DNA of 64,000 nt from Microbulbifer sediminum (GTDB lineage Bacteria; Pseudomonadota; Gammaproteobacteria; Pseudomonadales; Cellvibrionaceae). This document shows positions 18,801-26,597 of this stretch, one piece after another. A program made the translations under genes and the position numbers. How positions within the stretch are numbered: the stretch's first letter is position 1; every line of letters starts with the position of its first letter. Under the pieces are notes generated by a model. It was not told where the DNA came from. It did no database searches and was given only the letters and a program-made list of their open reading frames with translations. The DNA lies in contig NZ_JAJSAP010000002.1 in NCBI RefSeq assembly GCF_021729035.1, positions 186,001 to 250,000 on the forward strand, in the 5' to 3' direction.

Positions 18801-19036
18801 ACCCGGAGTCCGTCCAGGTTGAAGCGCCCCGATTCGCCGCTGGTGATTTCCCGGCGGCTGTTTGACGGGGTATGCACTACGGTTACCGTGGCATTATCCA
18901 GCGGCTGCCCGTCAAGTCCGGTCAGCTGTCCCCGAATGCCGGCACTGGTTTCCTGGGCCATGACGCCCGGTGCACAACTGATGGAAGCCGACACTGCTGC
19001 TGACAGCAGTGCGCGGGTAAAATTGATTCGTTTCAT
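15881..19036 (-). CDS. Oar-like TonB-dependent receptor with carboxypeptidase-regulatory domain
   Basis: A 1051-aa outer-membrane protein. A signal peptide ends near residue 27 (GVMAQ). A carboxypeptidase regulatory-like beta-sandwich (about 32-112; GIRGQLTGLDGQPLDNATV) replaces the usual N-terminus. It is followed by a plug domain (about 130-250, with RFNSLTVDGVRMNDNFG and YGGFSACNINAVTKSG) and a long barrel ending in Phe (GIRYQF), as usual for outer-membrane barrels. This architecture is that of Oar-like receptors, whose substrates are mostly unknown. The start has an AGGAG ribosome site. It is divergent from the S1/P1 nuclease gene. Confidence 0.9.
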   Translation of the reverse strand: MKRINFTRALLSAAVSASISCAPGVMAQETSAGIRGQLTGLDGQPLDNATVTVVHTPSNSRREITSGESGRFNLDGLRVGGPYRVIIDAPEGRRVVDRVYLSLGDSLPLNLSLAPEAMEEISVVANVQNPTATAVGPASHFSLDDLESAPAINRDLKDLVRLDPRLYVDEAFNDSVQCAGANPRFNSLTVDGVRMNDNFGLNSNGYPTERMPFSYDAIQQVAVELAPFDVQYGGFSACNINAVTKSGDNQWHGSVFYDYTDDGMRGDQLEGDDINIAPFDEQRYSTTLGGPLIQDKLFFFAAYEKLDGVATFDRGPAGSNTATPVQGVSQAQLEEILRISRDIYGYDPGGLPSSLPEEDEKLLVKLDWNITDTQRAAFTYNYNDGFSIAQSDGDPDELELSNHYYERGAELNAYVGQLYSDWSDIFSTEVKIGYSELDNRQLSLGGTEFGEVQIRTENDDDGDGNASRATVYLGADDSRHANKLSYESLSLKLAGNLQLGEHRLYGGYERETFDVFNMFVQEAEGEYRFGSITDFAAGTPSVLIYENASGSNNPQDAAAEFSYAIDTFYLQDEYTFASVDLTLVGGFRYDRYGSDERPVNNGDIVSAYGFSNRANLDGKDLLQPRIGFNWNLADSAEVHGGIGLYSGGNPNVWISNNYSNDGVTQIETSLADFSQQSLFDLAWTGSGQPIYEVPAELYDAVASGEGDNGGVNLLAPNFEVPSVWKYAIGGSYEFGDGYLASADLLYSDYQDAAIVRDISRVQVGTAIDGRPIYGSDTGRSQDFMLTNARGDSGYSTVVSLGLTKSFESGLTAALGYAYTEAEDVNPMTSSVAFSNYVNIATADPENPGTATSNYVVPHRFTLKLDYAQELFAGLETRFTLFGSANEGRPYTYTFDDGFKFGDSTGFISRHLLYVPSGPDDQNVVFAEGFDTDAFFAFLDSEDLDRGGIAERNELSSDWWTKFDLKINQELPGFRADDRANAYFVVENLGNLLNDDWGVMYEGGFPRYQAAISASVDEQGRYVFEEFLDPAGQTRVSDASLWRARLGIRYQF

Positions 19037-19229
19037 TGAAAACTCCTGCTCCCTGGAAGGGTTGTTGAGATTCCTGCCCCTGGGAATTGCCGTGTTGCAG
19101 CATGCCCGCCAGAGACTGTTTTTGTTGTTTACGCGAGCCCGGTCGCGCGGACACTTTGTAACAGCCTTGCTTTAACCTGCTGTGACGGTGAGGTTTCCGG
19201 TTTATCTCCGTGCGGTTATATTTTTGTTA

Positions 19230-19252
19230 CTGATTACAAACTGTCATGACAG
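19230..19252 (+). promoter_or_regulatory. Palindrome/possible partial Pho box before nuclease gene
   Basis: CTGTCATGACAG (19241-19252) is a perfect 12-base palindrome 43 bases before the nuclease start. It contains CTGTCAT, the half-site of Pho boxes, but the expected upstream repeat reads CTGATTA, which is a poor match. It could be a PhoB site or a site for an unrelated dimeric regulator. Confidence 0.3.
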
Positions 19253-19294
19253 GTGGTTATCCTCGGGCACTCAAGTAACCAAAGGACTTTGAAC

Positions 19295-20104
19295 ATGGGG
19301 AACAGCAGTACCGCAGTGACTGCATTGCTGGTTGCATCGATATTGAATTGCTTTTCCGCCACGGCCTGGGGCTGGGGCGAGGACGGTCATCGGGTAACCG
19401 GGCAGATCGCCTGGGATCTTCTTGATTCTTCTGTACAGGAACCGGTGCGGGAACTGCTGGCCGTGAAGGGAGAGAAAAGCCTGGCCGAGGCTGCAACCTG
19501 GGCGGATTGGATCCGTGGTGATGGGCAGTACGACTGGGCTGGCCCCCTGCATTACATCAGTCTCCCGCGTCACTGGTCTGGATACCAGCCGGGCCGGGAT
19601 TGCCCGGAGCAGGGATGCATCCTGGGGGCCATTGCAAAGTTCCGGCAAATCCTGGCTGATCCTGATGCACCACAGGGAGAGCGGGCGGAGGCCCTGCTGT
19701 TTATTGTCCATTTCGTCGGTGACCTGCACCAGCCCCTCCACACCGGACTGGCCACAGACCGCGGGGGCAATGATGTGGAGGTGGAATTTTTCGGCTTTGG
19801 CACCAACCTCCATGCGCTGTGGGATGTTTTCCTGCCGGGAGGCTTCCTGACTGACTGGCAGGCATACGCGAAAAAGCAGGCTGCCGGGCTTGGCAAAAGC
19901 CGGTTAGATGCATGGCGCCGGGGAACGCCCGGGGACTGGGCCGCAGAGTCCCACCAGTTGGTGCATGAGTATGCGTATACAGAGAGCCGGGTGCTTGGAG
20001 AAGACTACTACCTGCGCAACCGCCCGATTATCGAAAGGCGCTTGCAACAGGCCGGGGTAAGGCTGGCAGTATTGTTGAATAACGACCTGGCGCGGGAGCG
20101 CTAG
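19295..20104 (+). CDS. Secreted S1/P1-type nuclease
   Basis: A zinc-dependent nuclease/3'-nucleotidase family protein (269 aa), acting outside the cytoplasm on single-stranded nucleic acid and nucleotides. A signal peptide precedes WGEDGHRV; cleavage after AWG would leave the N-terminal Trp that ligates zinc in this family. The other zinc ligands are visible: His of DGHRV, Asp of TWADWIR, His of PLHYISL, HFVGDLHQPLH, and NLHALWDVF. I chose the ATG at 19295, preceded by AAAGGA, over an upstream start that would lengthen the signal peptide. It is divergent from the Oar-like receptor. Confidence 0.92.
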   Translation: MGNSSTAVTALLVASILNCFSATAWGWGEDGHRVTGQIAWDLLDSSVQEPVRELLAVKGEKSLAEAATWADWIRGDGQYDWAGPLHYISLPRHWSGYQPGRDCPEQGCILGAIAKFRQILADPDAPQGERAEALLFIVHFVGDLHQPLHTGLATDRGGNDVEVEFFGFGTNLHALWDVFLPGGFLTDWQAYAKKQAAGLGKSRLDAWRRGTPGDWAAESHQLVHEYAYTESRVLGEDYYLRNRPIIERRLQQAGVRLAVLLNNDLARER

Positions 20105-20129
20105 CAGCGGCGGGAGACCGCACCGGGCG

Positions 20130-21371
20130 CTACAGGCTCCCGGCGGAATGGCTGGCCCTGGCCGTTTCCGCGGGCAGTGGCCATACAAACGCCGCTGCCA
20201 GCAGGATAAAGCCGACCGAGATCCACAGGCAGGCGTTCAGGCCTGCCACCTGGAATACCCAGCCGGAAAGCACCGTCCCCAATAAGCGGCCCATGGCATT
20301 CGCCATATAGTAAAAACCCACATCCAGTGATACGCCGTCCTCGCGGGCATAGCGCACAATCAGGTAACTGTGCAGTGACGAGTTGACGGCAAACAGCGCC
20401 CCGAACAACAGGAGTCCCCCCAGCAGGCTGGCCTGGGGCGGCAGCCCTGCCTGCAGCGCTATGGGGATGGCGGCGGTTACAAGCGCCAGTGACAGTGCCC
20501 AGCCGGTCGCGGCCCGGTTGGCGGAACCACTGGTTGCGACGGAACCGGTGAACCTGGGGGCGAGTGACTGGATGACGCCGTAGCCTATGATCCAGATGGC
20601 CAGGAAGCTACCGATACGCCAGTGGTCCCAGCCGAATTCCATTCCCAGGTAGAGGGGCAGGGCGATAACAAACCAGACATCCCTGGCCCCAAAGAGGAAC
20701 AACCGCGCAGCTGCCAACAGGTTGATTGCCCGGCTTTTGGAAAAGATATCCCGGAATTTTGCCTTCTGTTTTGCCCGGCCCAGGTCTTTCTTCAGCAGGC
20801 AGATACTCAGGAGCCAGACCAGGAACAGTGCCAGAGCCATTGCGCCAATGGCAGCGGTAAAGCCGATTGCACTCAGCAGCAGGGCCCCGAGGAAAAAGCC
20901 CAGACCCTTGAGGGCGTTCTTCGAGCCTGTGAGTATTGCCACCCATTTATACAGGGTCCCCTGGGCTTCGCCCGGGACCAGTAACTTGATGGCGCTCTTG
21001 GCACTCATCTTGTTGAGGTCCTTGGCAATACCTGAAAGGGCCTGCGCCGCCATTACCCACGGTACGGTCAGCATCGGCGATGGCAGCAGTAGCATGGAAA
21101 GCGCCACGACCTGCAGCCCAAGCCCGATATTCATGGTGCGGTTCAGTCCCACACGGGCACCCAGCCAACCTCCCAGCAGATTGGTAACCACACCAAAGAA
21201 TTCATAGAACAAAAACAGTAGTGCGATCTGCAGCGGCGAATAGCCCAGCTCGTGAAAGTGCAGTACCACGAGCATGCGCAGGGCACCATCAGTAAGGGTG
21301 AACGCCCAGTAATTCCCGGTTACTAACAGGTACTGCCTGATTCCCGGTGAAAGGTGCTGAAACATCGACAA
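20130..21371 (-). CDS. arsJ: Organoarsenical efflux MFS transporter ArsJ
   Basis: A 12-helix major facilitator protein (413 aa) of the inner membrane. The N-terminal segment (RQYLLVTGNYWAFTLTDGAL, then RMLVVLHFHELGYSPLQIA) is characteristic of ArsJ. Known ArsJ exports 1-arseno-3-phosphoglycerate, an unstable product made from arsenate and glyceraldehyde 3-phosphate by a partner GAPDH; it breaks down outside the cell to arsenate, so the pair expels arsenate. The partner GAPDH gene and arsR are immediately upstream in the same direction, which makes the assignment firm. Confidence 0.93.
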   Translation of the reverse strand: MSMFQHLSPGIRQYLLVTGNYWAFTLTDGALRMLVVLHFHELGYSPLQIALLFLFYEFFGVVTNLLGGWLGARVGLNRTMNIGLGLQVVALSMLLLPSPMLTVPWVMAAQALSGIAKDLNKMSAKSAIKLLVPGEAQGTLYKWVAILTGSKNALKGLGFFLGALLLSAIGFTAAIGAMALALFLVWLLSICLLKKDLGRAKQKAKFRDIFSKSRAINLLAAARLFLFGARDVWFVIALPLYLGMEFGWDHWRIGSFLAIWIIGYGVIQSLAPRFTGSVATSGSANRAATGWALSLALVTAAIPIALQAGLPPQASLLGGLLLFGALFAVNSSLHSYLIVRYAREDGVSLDVGFYYMANAMGRLLGTVLSGWVFQVAGLNACLWISVGFILLAAAFVWPLPAETARASHSAGSL

Positions 21372-21410
21372 GTAGACCTATCTCAATTCGTGCCCGTGAG
21401 CGGGGCAGCC

Positions 21411-22415
21411 TTACTGCCTGGCCCCGACCATGCGTGCCAGTTCCACGGTGCGGTTGGCGTAGCCCCATTCGTTGTCGTACCAGGCATAGAGCTTTACATG
21501 GGTACCGTTGACCACCATGGTCGAGAGCGCATCGACGATACTGGACCGCGGATCGGTCCGGTAATCGATGGACACCAGCGGTCTTTCCTCGTAGCCGAGG
21601 ATACCCTGAAGGGATCCATCAGCAGCTTGCCGGAAAAGGTCATTGACCTCTTCTGCGGTGGTTGCAGTTTCAACTTCAAACACGCAATCAGTCAGGGATG
21701 CGTTGGCAAGCGGAACCCGGACTGCGTGTCCGTTCAGCTTGCCCTCCAGCTCCGGAAATATCGCAGTAATCGCAGTGGCGGAGCCCGTGGTAGTGGGAAT
21801 CAGGCTCATTCCGCAGGCGCGGGCCCGGCGCAGGTCCTTGTGGGGCGCATCGAGGATGGTCTGGGTATTGGTAACATCGTGGATGGTGGTCATGGACCCA
21901 TGGCGGATGCCGAGGTTCTCGTGCAGTACCTTGACTACCGGTGCCAGGCAGTTGGTGGTGCAGGACGCGGCAGTGACGATTTGGTCCTGTTCCGGGTCAA
22001 ACAGGTTGTGGTTCACACCCATCACCACATTCAGTACGGCGGCATCCTTTACCGGTGCGCTGACCACAACCCGGGCCACGCCCTGGTCGAGATAGGCCTG
22101 CAGCAGGTCTGTGCTGCGCATCTTCCCACTGGCTTCAATCACGAGGTCACAGCCGGACCAGTCGGTGTCACCAATATTCCGGTTATGTGTGCATCTCAGG
22201 CTTTTGTTGCCGATAACGATGGCACTTTCGTCGGCATGGGCCTCGTGTCGCCACTGGCCGTGCACGGAATCGAAGTTCAGCAGGTGCGCGAACGTGGCAG
22301 CATCGCCGCCGGGATCGTTGACCTGCACAAACTCGAACTCCGGCCAGTCCCATGCGGCGCGGAGGCACAGGCGGCCGATCCGCCCGAGCCCATTGATACC
22401 TATCTTGATTGCCAT
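21411..22415 (-). CDS. ArsJ-associated glyceraldehyde-3-phosphate dehydrogenase
   Basis: A GAPDH of 334 aa. The NAD-binding start is [14 protein letters not shown] and the catalytic cysteine is C152 in [10 protein letters not shown]. The ATG at 22415 is preceded by a good GGGAGA ribosome site; an upstream in-frame start would add an unrelated leader. Its place between arsR and arsJ indicates that it uses arsenate in place of phosphate to make 1-arseno-3-phosphoglycerate for export, rather than serving glycolysis. Sequence alone does not separate it from a housekeeping GAPDH; the context does. Confidence 0.93.
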   Translation of the reverse strand: MAIKIGINGLGRIGRLCLRAAWDWPEFEFVQVNDPGGDAATFAHLLNFDSVHGQWRHEAHADESAIVIGNKSLRCTHNRNIGDTDWSGCDLVIEASGKMRSTDLLQAYLDQGVARVVVSAPVKDAAVLNVVMGVNHNLFDPEQDQIVTAASCTTNCLAPVVKVLHENLGIRHGSMTTIHDVTNTQTILDAPHKDLRRARACGMSLIPTTTGSATAITAIFPELEGKLNGHAVRVPLANASLTDCVFEVETATTAEEVNDLFRQAADGSLQGILGYEERPLVSIDYRTDPRSSIVDALSTMVVNGTHVKLYAWYDNEWGYANRTVELARMVGARQ

Positions 22416-22465
22416 TGCAGAAATCTCCCTGATATGTAGTTTGTCAATTCGGGCACGAAGCCGGC

Positions 22466-22810
22466 TCAACAGTTGCCAGAACAGCGTTCGGGGCGATTGG
22501 CCATGTCCTCAAGTCGTTGTAGAGGTTCACTGAGGAAAGCCTCGTCGCCCGCAAGGGTCTGTTGCAAGACTGCCGCAGCCCACTCCGGCAGTTGCGGCGC
22601 AAGCCGGTAAAATACCCATTGCCCCTGACGGCGGTCGCACACAAGGCCGCACTCGCGGAGCTGTGCAAGGTGCCGCGATATTTTTGGCTGGCTCTCGCCC
22701 AGGGCCTCCATCAGTTCGCATACACAGAGTTCGCCCTCCCGGGCAATCAGTAGCACGCTGCGCAGGCGGGTGCCATCTGCAAGGCACTTGTAGAATCGCA
22801 AAGGGTTCAA
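22466..22810 (-). CDS. arsR: ArsR-family arsenic-responsive repressor
   Basis: Winged-helix repressor (114 aa) predicted to release DNA on binding As(III). The arsenic-binding pair is C29-V-C31 in [11 protein letters not shown], at the recognition-helix entry. Further cysteines are C54, C58, C110 and C114. The recognition helix is [18 protein letters not shown]. No ATG fits; I chose a TTG at 22810, because translation [17 protein letters not shown] matches the family start and GGGGA lies 7 bases upstream. The open frame continues upstream through the operator, which is unlikely to be coding. Confidence 0.88.
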   Translation of the reverse strand: MNPLRFYKCLADGTRLRSVLLIAREGELCVCELMEALGESQPKISRHLAQLRECGLVCDRRQGQWVFYRLAPQLPEWAAAVLQQTLAGDEAFLSEPLQRLEDMANRPERCSGNC

Positions 22811-22847
22811 GGCCGGGTCCCCGGGGTAATGTTGAATAACTCCGGGC

Positions 22848-22877
22848 AGTATATATGGAAATCCATATATGTGGCAG
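22848..22877 (-). promoter_or_regulatory. arsR promoter with palindromic operator in its spacer
   Basis: On the minus strand, CTGCCA (-35-like, 22872-22877) and TATACT (-10-like, 22848-22853) are 18 bases apart. A perfect inverted repeat, ATATATGGAAATCCATATAT on the plus strand (22851-22870; 9-base arms, 2-base spacer), fills the spacer. A repressor bound here would block RNA polymerase, as known for ArsR-family regulators. The promoter lies 38 bases before the arsR TTG start. Confidence 0.72.
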
Positions 22878-22995
22878 TGGGAATGTTTATGCCATACCGG
22901 CACACGCCGGGGCATGAAAGTCCCGATGGTGCCGTGCTTGTAGCCCATGGGTGTATCGTGCAGTATAAGAGTAATTATGTGGAGATGGCCGCCTC

Positions 22996-23802
22996 GTGAA
23001 GGGGCAGACAGCAGCTTGCCAGGTGCGGGGAGGGAATTTGCGCGGGCGCCGGATACTCCTTTCATTAATACTCACCGCCATTGTGCTGCCTGCCCGGGCC
23101 GAAGAGGTAATTGCGGCCGTGGCTTCCAATTTTGCCGCACCCATGAAGGTGATCGCGGCAGCATTCGAGGAGTCCACCGGACATCGGGTGCGCCTGGCTT
23201 TCGGTTCCTCCGGAAAAATCTTCGCCCAGGTCAGCAATGGCGCCCCTTTCGATATTTTCCTCTCGGCCGACCAGGCCAAGCCTCACGCCCTCCTGAATGC
23301 CGGCCTGGCCGAGCCCGGTAGTGCATTCACCTATGCCATTGGCCGGCTGGTGCTCTGGTCTCCTGTAACAGGCAGGGTATCCGACGGCCCAGGGGCGCTG
23401 CGGGAAGGCGGATATCGCAAACTTGCGCTCGCCAATCCACGCCTGGCCCCTTACGGCGCCGCAGCCGTACAGGTGCTCGGCTCGCTGGAGCTGGTTGAGA
23501 CGACTCGCAGCCGCTGGGTGCAGGGTGAAAATATTTCCCAGGCGTTCCAGTTTGTCGCCACTGGCAATGCGGAGCTGGGATTTGTTGCTTTATCCCAGGT
23601 AATGAAAGAGGGGCGAATCGCGCGGGGCTCCGGTTGGGTGGTGCCCTCCAGTATGCACCGGCCGATCCGCCAGGATGCAGTACTCCTGGAGCAAGGTGCA
23701 GAAAACCCGGCCGCCCGCGCCTTGCTCGCTTTCCTGCGCTCGCCCAGGTCTGCGGCCCTGATCGAGTCCCACGGCTACCAGCTACCCGTGAGCGAGGAAT
23801 AG
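22996..23802 (+). CDS. modA: Molybdate ABC transporter substrate-binding protein ModA
   Basis: Periplasmic binding protein (268 aa from a GTG start) that captures molybdate or tungstate for ModBC. The hydrophobic signal segment [16 protein letters not shown] is followed by the mature start [16 protein letters not shown]. Oxyanion-binding segments [11 protein letters not shown] and [12 protein letters not shown] are typical. A TTG at 23038, preceded by GGGAGG, would give a more ordinary signal peptide (LRGRRILL...) and may be the true start. modB follows after two bases. It is divergent from arsR. Confidence 0.93.
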   Translation: MKGQTAACQVRGGNLRGRRILLSLILTAIVLPARAEEVIAAVASNFAAPMKVIAAAFEESTGHRVRLAFGSSGKIFAQVSNGAPFDIFLSADQAKPHALLNAGLAEPGSAFTYAIGRLVLWSPVTGRVSDGPGALREGGYRKLALANPRLAPYGAAAVQVLGSLELVETTRSRWVQGENISQAFQFVATGNAELGFVALSQVMKEGRIARGSGWVVPSSMHRPIRQDAVLLEQGAENPAARALLAFLRSPRSAALIESHGYQLPVSEE

Positions 23803-23804
23803 CC

Positions 23805-24500
23805 ATGGGTTTTTCCGAGGCGGACTGGATTGCCATTGGCCTGACCCTGCGGCTGGCGGTGACGGTGACCATACTGCTGCTATTGCTGGGTACACCCATT
23901 GCCTGGTGGCTGGCCCGCACCAGTTCCCGCTGGAAAGGGCCGGTGAGCGCGCTGGTGGCATTGCCCCTGGTGCTACCCCCGTCAGTACTGGGCTTCTACC
24001 TGTTGCTCTCCATGGGGCCCGGGGGGCCGATCGGCCAGCTCACCACGTCGCTGGGCTGGGGCACGCTGCCGTTTACCTTCTGGGGCCTGGTGGTGGCATC
24101 ACTCTTCTATTCGTTGCCGTTTGTGGTGCAACCCATCCAGAACGCGATTGAAGCGATAGGGACGAGGCCACTAGAGGTCGCCGCTACCCTGCGGGCGGGA
24201 CCCTGGGATCGCCTCTTCACTGTCGTTCTGCCACTGGCCCGGCCAGGGTTTATCAGCGCCGCGATCCTGGGGTTCGCCCACACAGTCGGGGAATTCGGGG
24301 TCATCCTGATGATCGGGGGGAATATCCCGGGAGAAACACGGGTCGTTTCTGTTCAAGTCTACGATTACGTGGAAATGATGCAGTATGAACGGGCCCACTG
24401 GCTGGCCGGGACCATGCTGCTGTTTTCCTTTGTGGTATTGCTGGCACTGTACGGGTTCCGTCGCCAGCGCCAGGGTACGGTACTGCGCATGGGGGGGTAA
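23805..24500 (+). CDS. modB: Molybdate ABC transporter permease ModB
   Basis: Inner-membrane permease (231 aa) with about five membrane segments. The cytoplasmic EAA-type loop that contacts ModC is visible as [26 protein letters not shown] (first part [16 protein letters not shown], about 124-139). [18 protein letters not shown] is typical of ModB. I chose the ATG at 23805, two bases after the modA stop; longer in-frame starts lie inside modA. The modC ATG follows immediately. Confidence 0.94.
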   Translation: MGFSEADWIAIGLTLRLAVTVTILLLLLGTPIAWWLARTSSRWKGPVSALVALPLVLPPSVLGFYLLLSMGPGGPIGQLTTSLGWGTLPFTFWGLVVASLFYSLPFVVQPIQNAIEAIGTRPLEVAATLRAGPWDRLFTVVLPLARPGFISAAILGFAHTVGEFGVILMIGGNIPGETRVVSVQVYDYVEMMQYERAHWLAGTMLLFSFVVLLALYGFRRQRQGTVLRMGG

Positions 24501-25625
24501 ATGAGGCCTGGATTCGAGCCAGACGCTGTGTCGGCCAGCGATATTATTACGCGGTTCCAGCTTGCCTATCCCGCCGCTGAGGGGGATCCGGGGTTTTCGC
24601 TATCGGTGGATACCAGGCTGCCCGGCAGGGGCATTACCGGTATTTTCGGTCAGTCCGGATCGGGCAAGACCACACTGCTTAGGTGCATCGCCGGACTCCA
24701 GCAAAGTGACGCCGGGCAACTCGTTGTGGGCGGGGAAACCTGGCAGGAGAATGGTGTGTTTGTGCCCGCGCACAGGCGCCCGATTGGATATGTATTCCAG
24801 GAATCCTCCCTCCTGGATCACCTGAGCGCCAGTGGTAACCTGCAATATGCGCTGCGCAGGGCACGCCCGACGCCACCGGCGCAGCTTTATGATCATGTCG
24901 TGGCGCTAATGGCACTCGAGCCATTGCTCGCCCGTTACCCCCACCAGCTGTCCGGAGGGGAGCGCCAGAGGGTCGCCATTGCCCGCGCACTCCTGACCCA
25001 TCCCCGACTGCTATTGATGGATGAGCCGCTCGCATCACTGGACTCAGGGCGCAAGCACGAGATCCTGCCTTACCTGGAGCGCCTGCGGGAAGAGTTTGCA
25101 TTGCCGATTCTTTATGTCAGTCACTCACTCGATGAAATCGCCCGCCTGGCGGATCACGTGGTCATGATGAAAGCAGGGCGCCTGGCAGGGGCGGGCAGTC
25201 TGGCAGAAGTGCTGGGAGACCTGCACATGCCTCTGGCGCCGGATGATGAACGCTGTGTGGTGCTGGAAGGACGCGTTACTGAATGTGACCCACACTGGAA
25301 CCTGGCGCGTATTGAAATACCGGGCGGGCACTTGTGGTTGGCCAATCTCAACCTCACGGTCGGGCAGCCGCTGAGGGTGCGCATTTTTGCTCGTGATGTG
25401 AGTATTACGCTGCATGCGCACGCTGATAGCAGTATTTTGAACCGGCTACAGGCCTCTGTGGCCGCCATTTCGGCGGAGGAGGGTAAGGCCCTGGCCCTGG
25501 TCCAGCTGCGTATCGGCAGTAGTGTGATACTGGCCCGGGTCACCCGGCGTTCACTGGCGGATCTGCGGATCGCGCCAGGAAGCCAGGTCTGGGCCCAGGT
25601 AAAGTCAGCCGCGATCGTCAGCTGA
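24501..25625 (+). CDS. modC: Molybdate ABC transporter ATP-binding protein ModC
   Basis: ATPase of the molybdate importer (374 aa). Walker A is GQSGSGKTTLL (about residue 50), the ABC signature LSGGERQRVAIARAL, and Walker B LLLMDEPLASLD. A C-terminal molybdopterin-binding-like (MOP/TOBE) domain (about 300-370, SVAAISAEEGKALALVQL) is present and may allow feedback inhibition by molybdate. Starts directly after the modB stop. It ends facing xthA on the opposite strand. Confidence 0.95.
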   Translation: MRPGFEPDAVSASDIITRFQLAYPAAEGDPGFSLSVDTRLPGRGITGIFGQSGSGKTTLLRCIAGLQQSDAGQLVVGGETWQENGVFVPAHRRPIGYVFQESSLLDHLSASGNLQYALRRARPTPPAQLYDHVVALMALEPLLARYPHQLSGGERQRVAIARALLTHPRLLLMDEPLASLDSGRKHEILPYLERLREEFALPILYVSHSLDEIARLADHVVMMKAGRLAGAGSLAEVLGDLHMPLAPDDERCVVLEGRVTECDPHWNLARIEIPGGHLWLANLNLTVGQPLRVRIFARDVSITLHAHADSSILNRLQASVAAISAEEGKALALVQLRIGSSVILARVTRRSLADLRIAPGSQVWAQVKSAAIVS

Positions 25626-25673
25626 GTCACAGCGGCCCCGCTTTACAGCGGATACCGCCAGGCAGCCGGCGGT

Positions 25674-26489
25674 TTACAGGTTGAACTCGGCCCACACCGG
25701 TGCGTGATCCGACGGACGCTCCATTCCCCGAATATCGTAGTCGACACCGGCAGCCACGCATTTTTCTGCCAGTGGCTGGCTGGCAAGAATCAGGTCGATG
25801 CGCAGGCCGCGCTTCGGGTCACGATCGAAGCCGCGACTACGGTAGTCGAACCAGCTGAAGATATCGTCAGTATCCGGGTTTCGGCTACGGAAGGTATCAA
25901 CAAGTCCCCAACCCTGGATTTTCTCGAGCCATTCACGCTCCTCCGGCAGGAAACTGCATTTGCCATCCCGCAGCCAACGCTTACGGTTTGACTCGCCGAT
26001 ACCGATATCCAGGTCGGAGGGGGAGATGTTCATATCGCCGATAACCAATACCGGTGCGTCCGGCTTACAGGTGGTTTGCAGATAATCATCCAGGTCGGCG
26101 TAGTATTTGCGCTTGGCCGGAAACTTCACCGGGTGCTCGCGGTTCTCTCCCTGCGGGAAATAACCATTGATCACGGTGAGCGGACTGTCGCCGCCAATAT
26201 CGAATTTCCCGGCTACCATGCGGCGCTGTGCGTTTTCCTCGTCTTTCGGGAAGCCGTATTCACGATCGATAAAGGGATAGCGGGAGAGCAGGGCGACGCC
26301 GTAGTGGGTCTTCTGGCCGAAATAGATCAATTCATAGCCCAGGTCTCGGACCGCGTCCACCGGGAAGTCCTCGTCGGTAACCTTGGTTTCCTGCAGGCCG
26401 ATAATATCCGGAGCGTGACTGTCCACCAGCGCCTCGAGCTGGTGCAGCCGCGCCCGAATGCTGTTTACATTGAACGAAACGACTTTCAT
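25674..26489 (-). CDS. xthA: Exodeoxyribonuclease III
   Basis: Base-excision-repair enzyme (271 aa) with 3'-5' exonuclease and AP-endonuclease activity. Conserved Mg-binding and catalytic residues are E34 (GLQETKV), the Asp/Asn of [13 protein letters not shown] (about 150) and the His of [11 protein letters not shown] near the C-terminus. Length and motifs match XthA rather than the shorter ExoA. The start has GGGGGA upstream. A terminator hairpin separates it from prc. Confidence 0.95.
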   Translation of the reverse strand: MKVVSFNVNSIRARLHQLEALVDSHAPDIIGLQETKVTDEDFPVDAVRDLGYELIYFGQKTHYGVALLSRYPFIDREYGFPKDEENAQRRMVAGKFDIGGDSPLTVINGYFPQGENREHPVKFPAKRKYYADLDDYLQTTCKPDAPVLVIGDMNISPSDLDIGIGESNRKRWLRDGKCSFLPEEREWLEKIQGWGLVDTFRSRNPDTDDIFSWFDYRSRGFDRDPKRGLRIDLILASQPLAEKCVAAGVDYDIRGMERPSDHAPVWAEFNL

Positions 26490-26505
26490 TTATCCCCCAT
26501 ACAAA

Positions 26506-26532
26506 ACAAAAAGGTCGGGCAAAGCCCAACCT
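26506..26532 (-). terminator. Intrinsic terminator downstream of prc
   Basis: On the minus strand, AGGTTGGGC and GCCCGACCT pair over 9 bases (one G-U) around a TTT loop, followed by TTTTTG. It lies 65 bases after the prc stop and just before xthA, so the two genes are probably separate transcripts. Confidence 0.8.
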
Positions 26533-26597
26533 GATCAATCGTTAAACAAGTGCAACAGTAACGGCGGACACCGGAAGGTGCCCGCCGCATCGAGTGG

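Noticed and set aside
21354..22439. A 361-codon open frame on the plus strand
   Set aside because: Antisense to the GAPDH gene and without domain signature.
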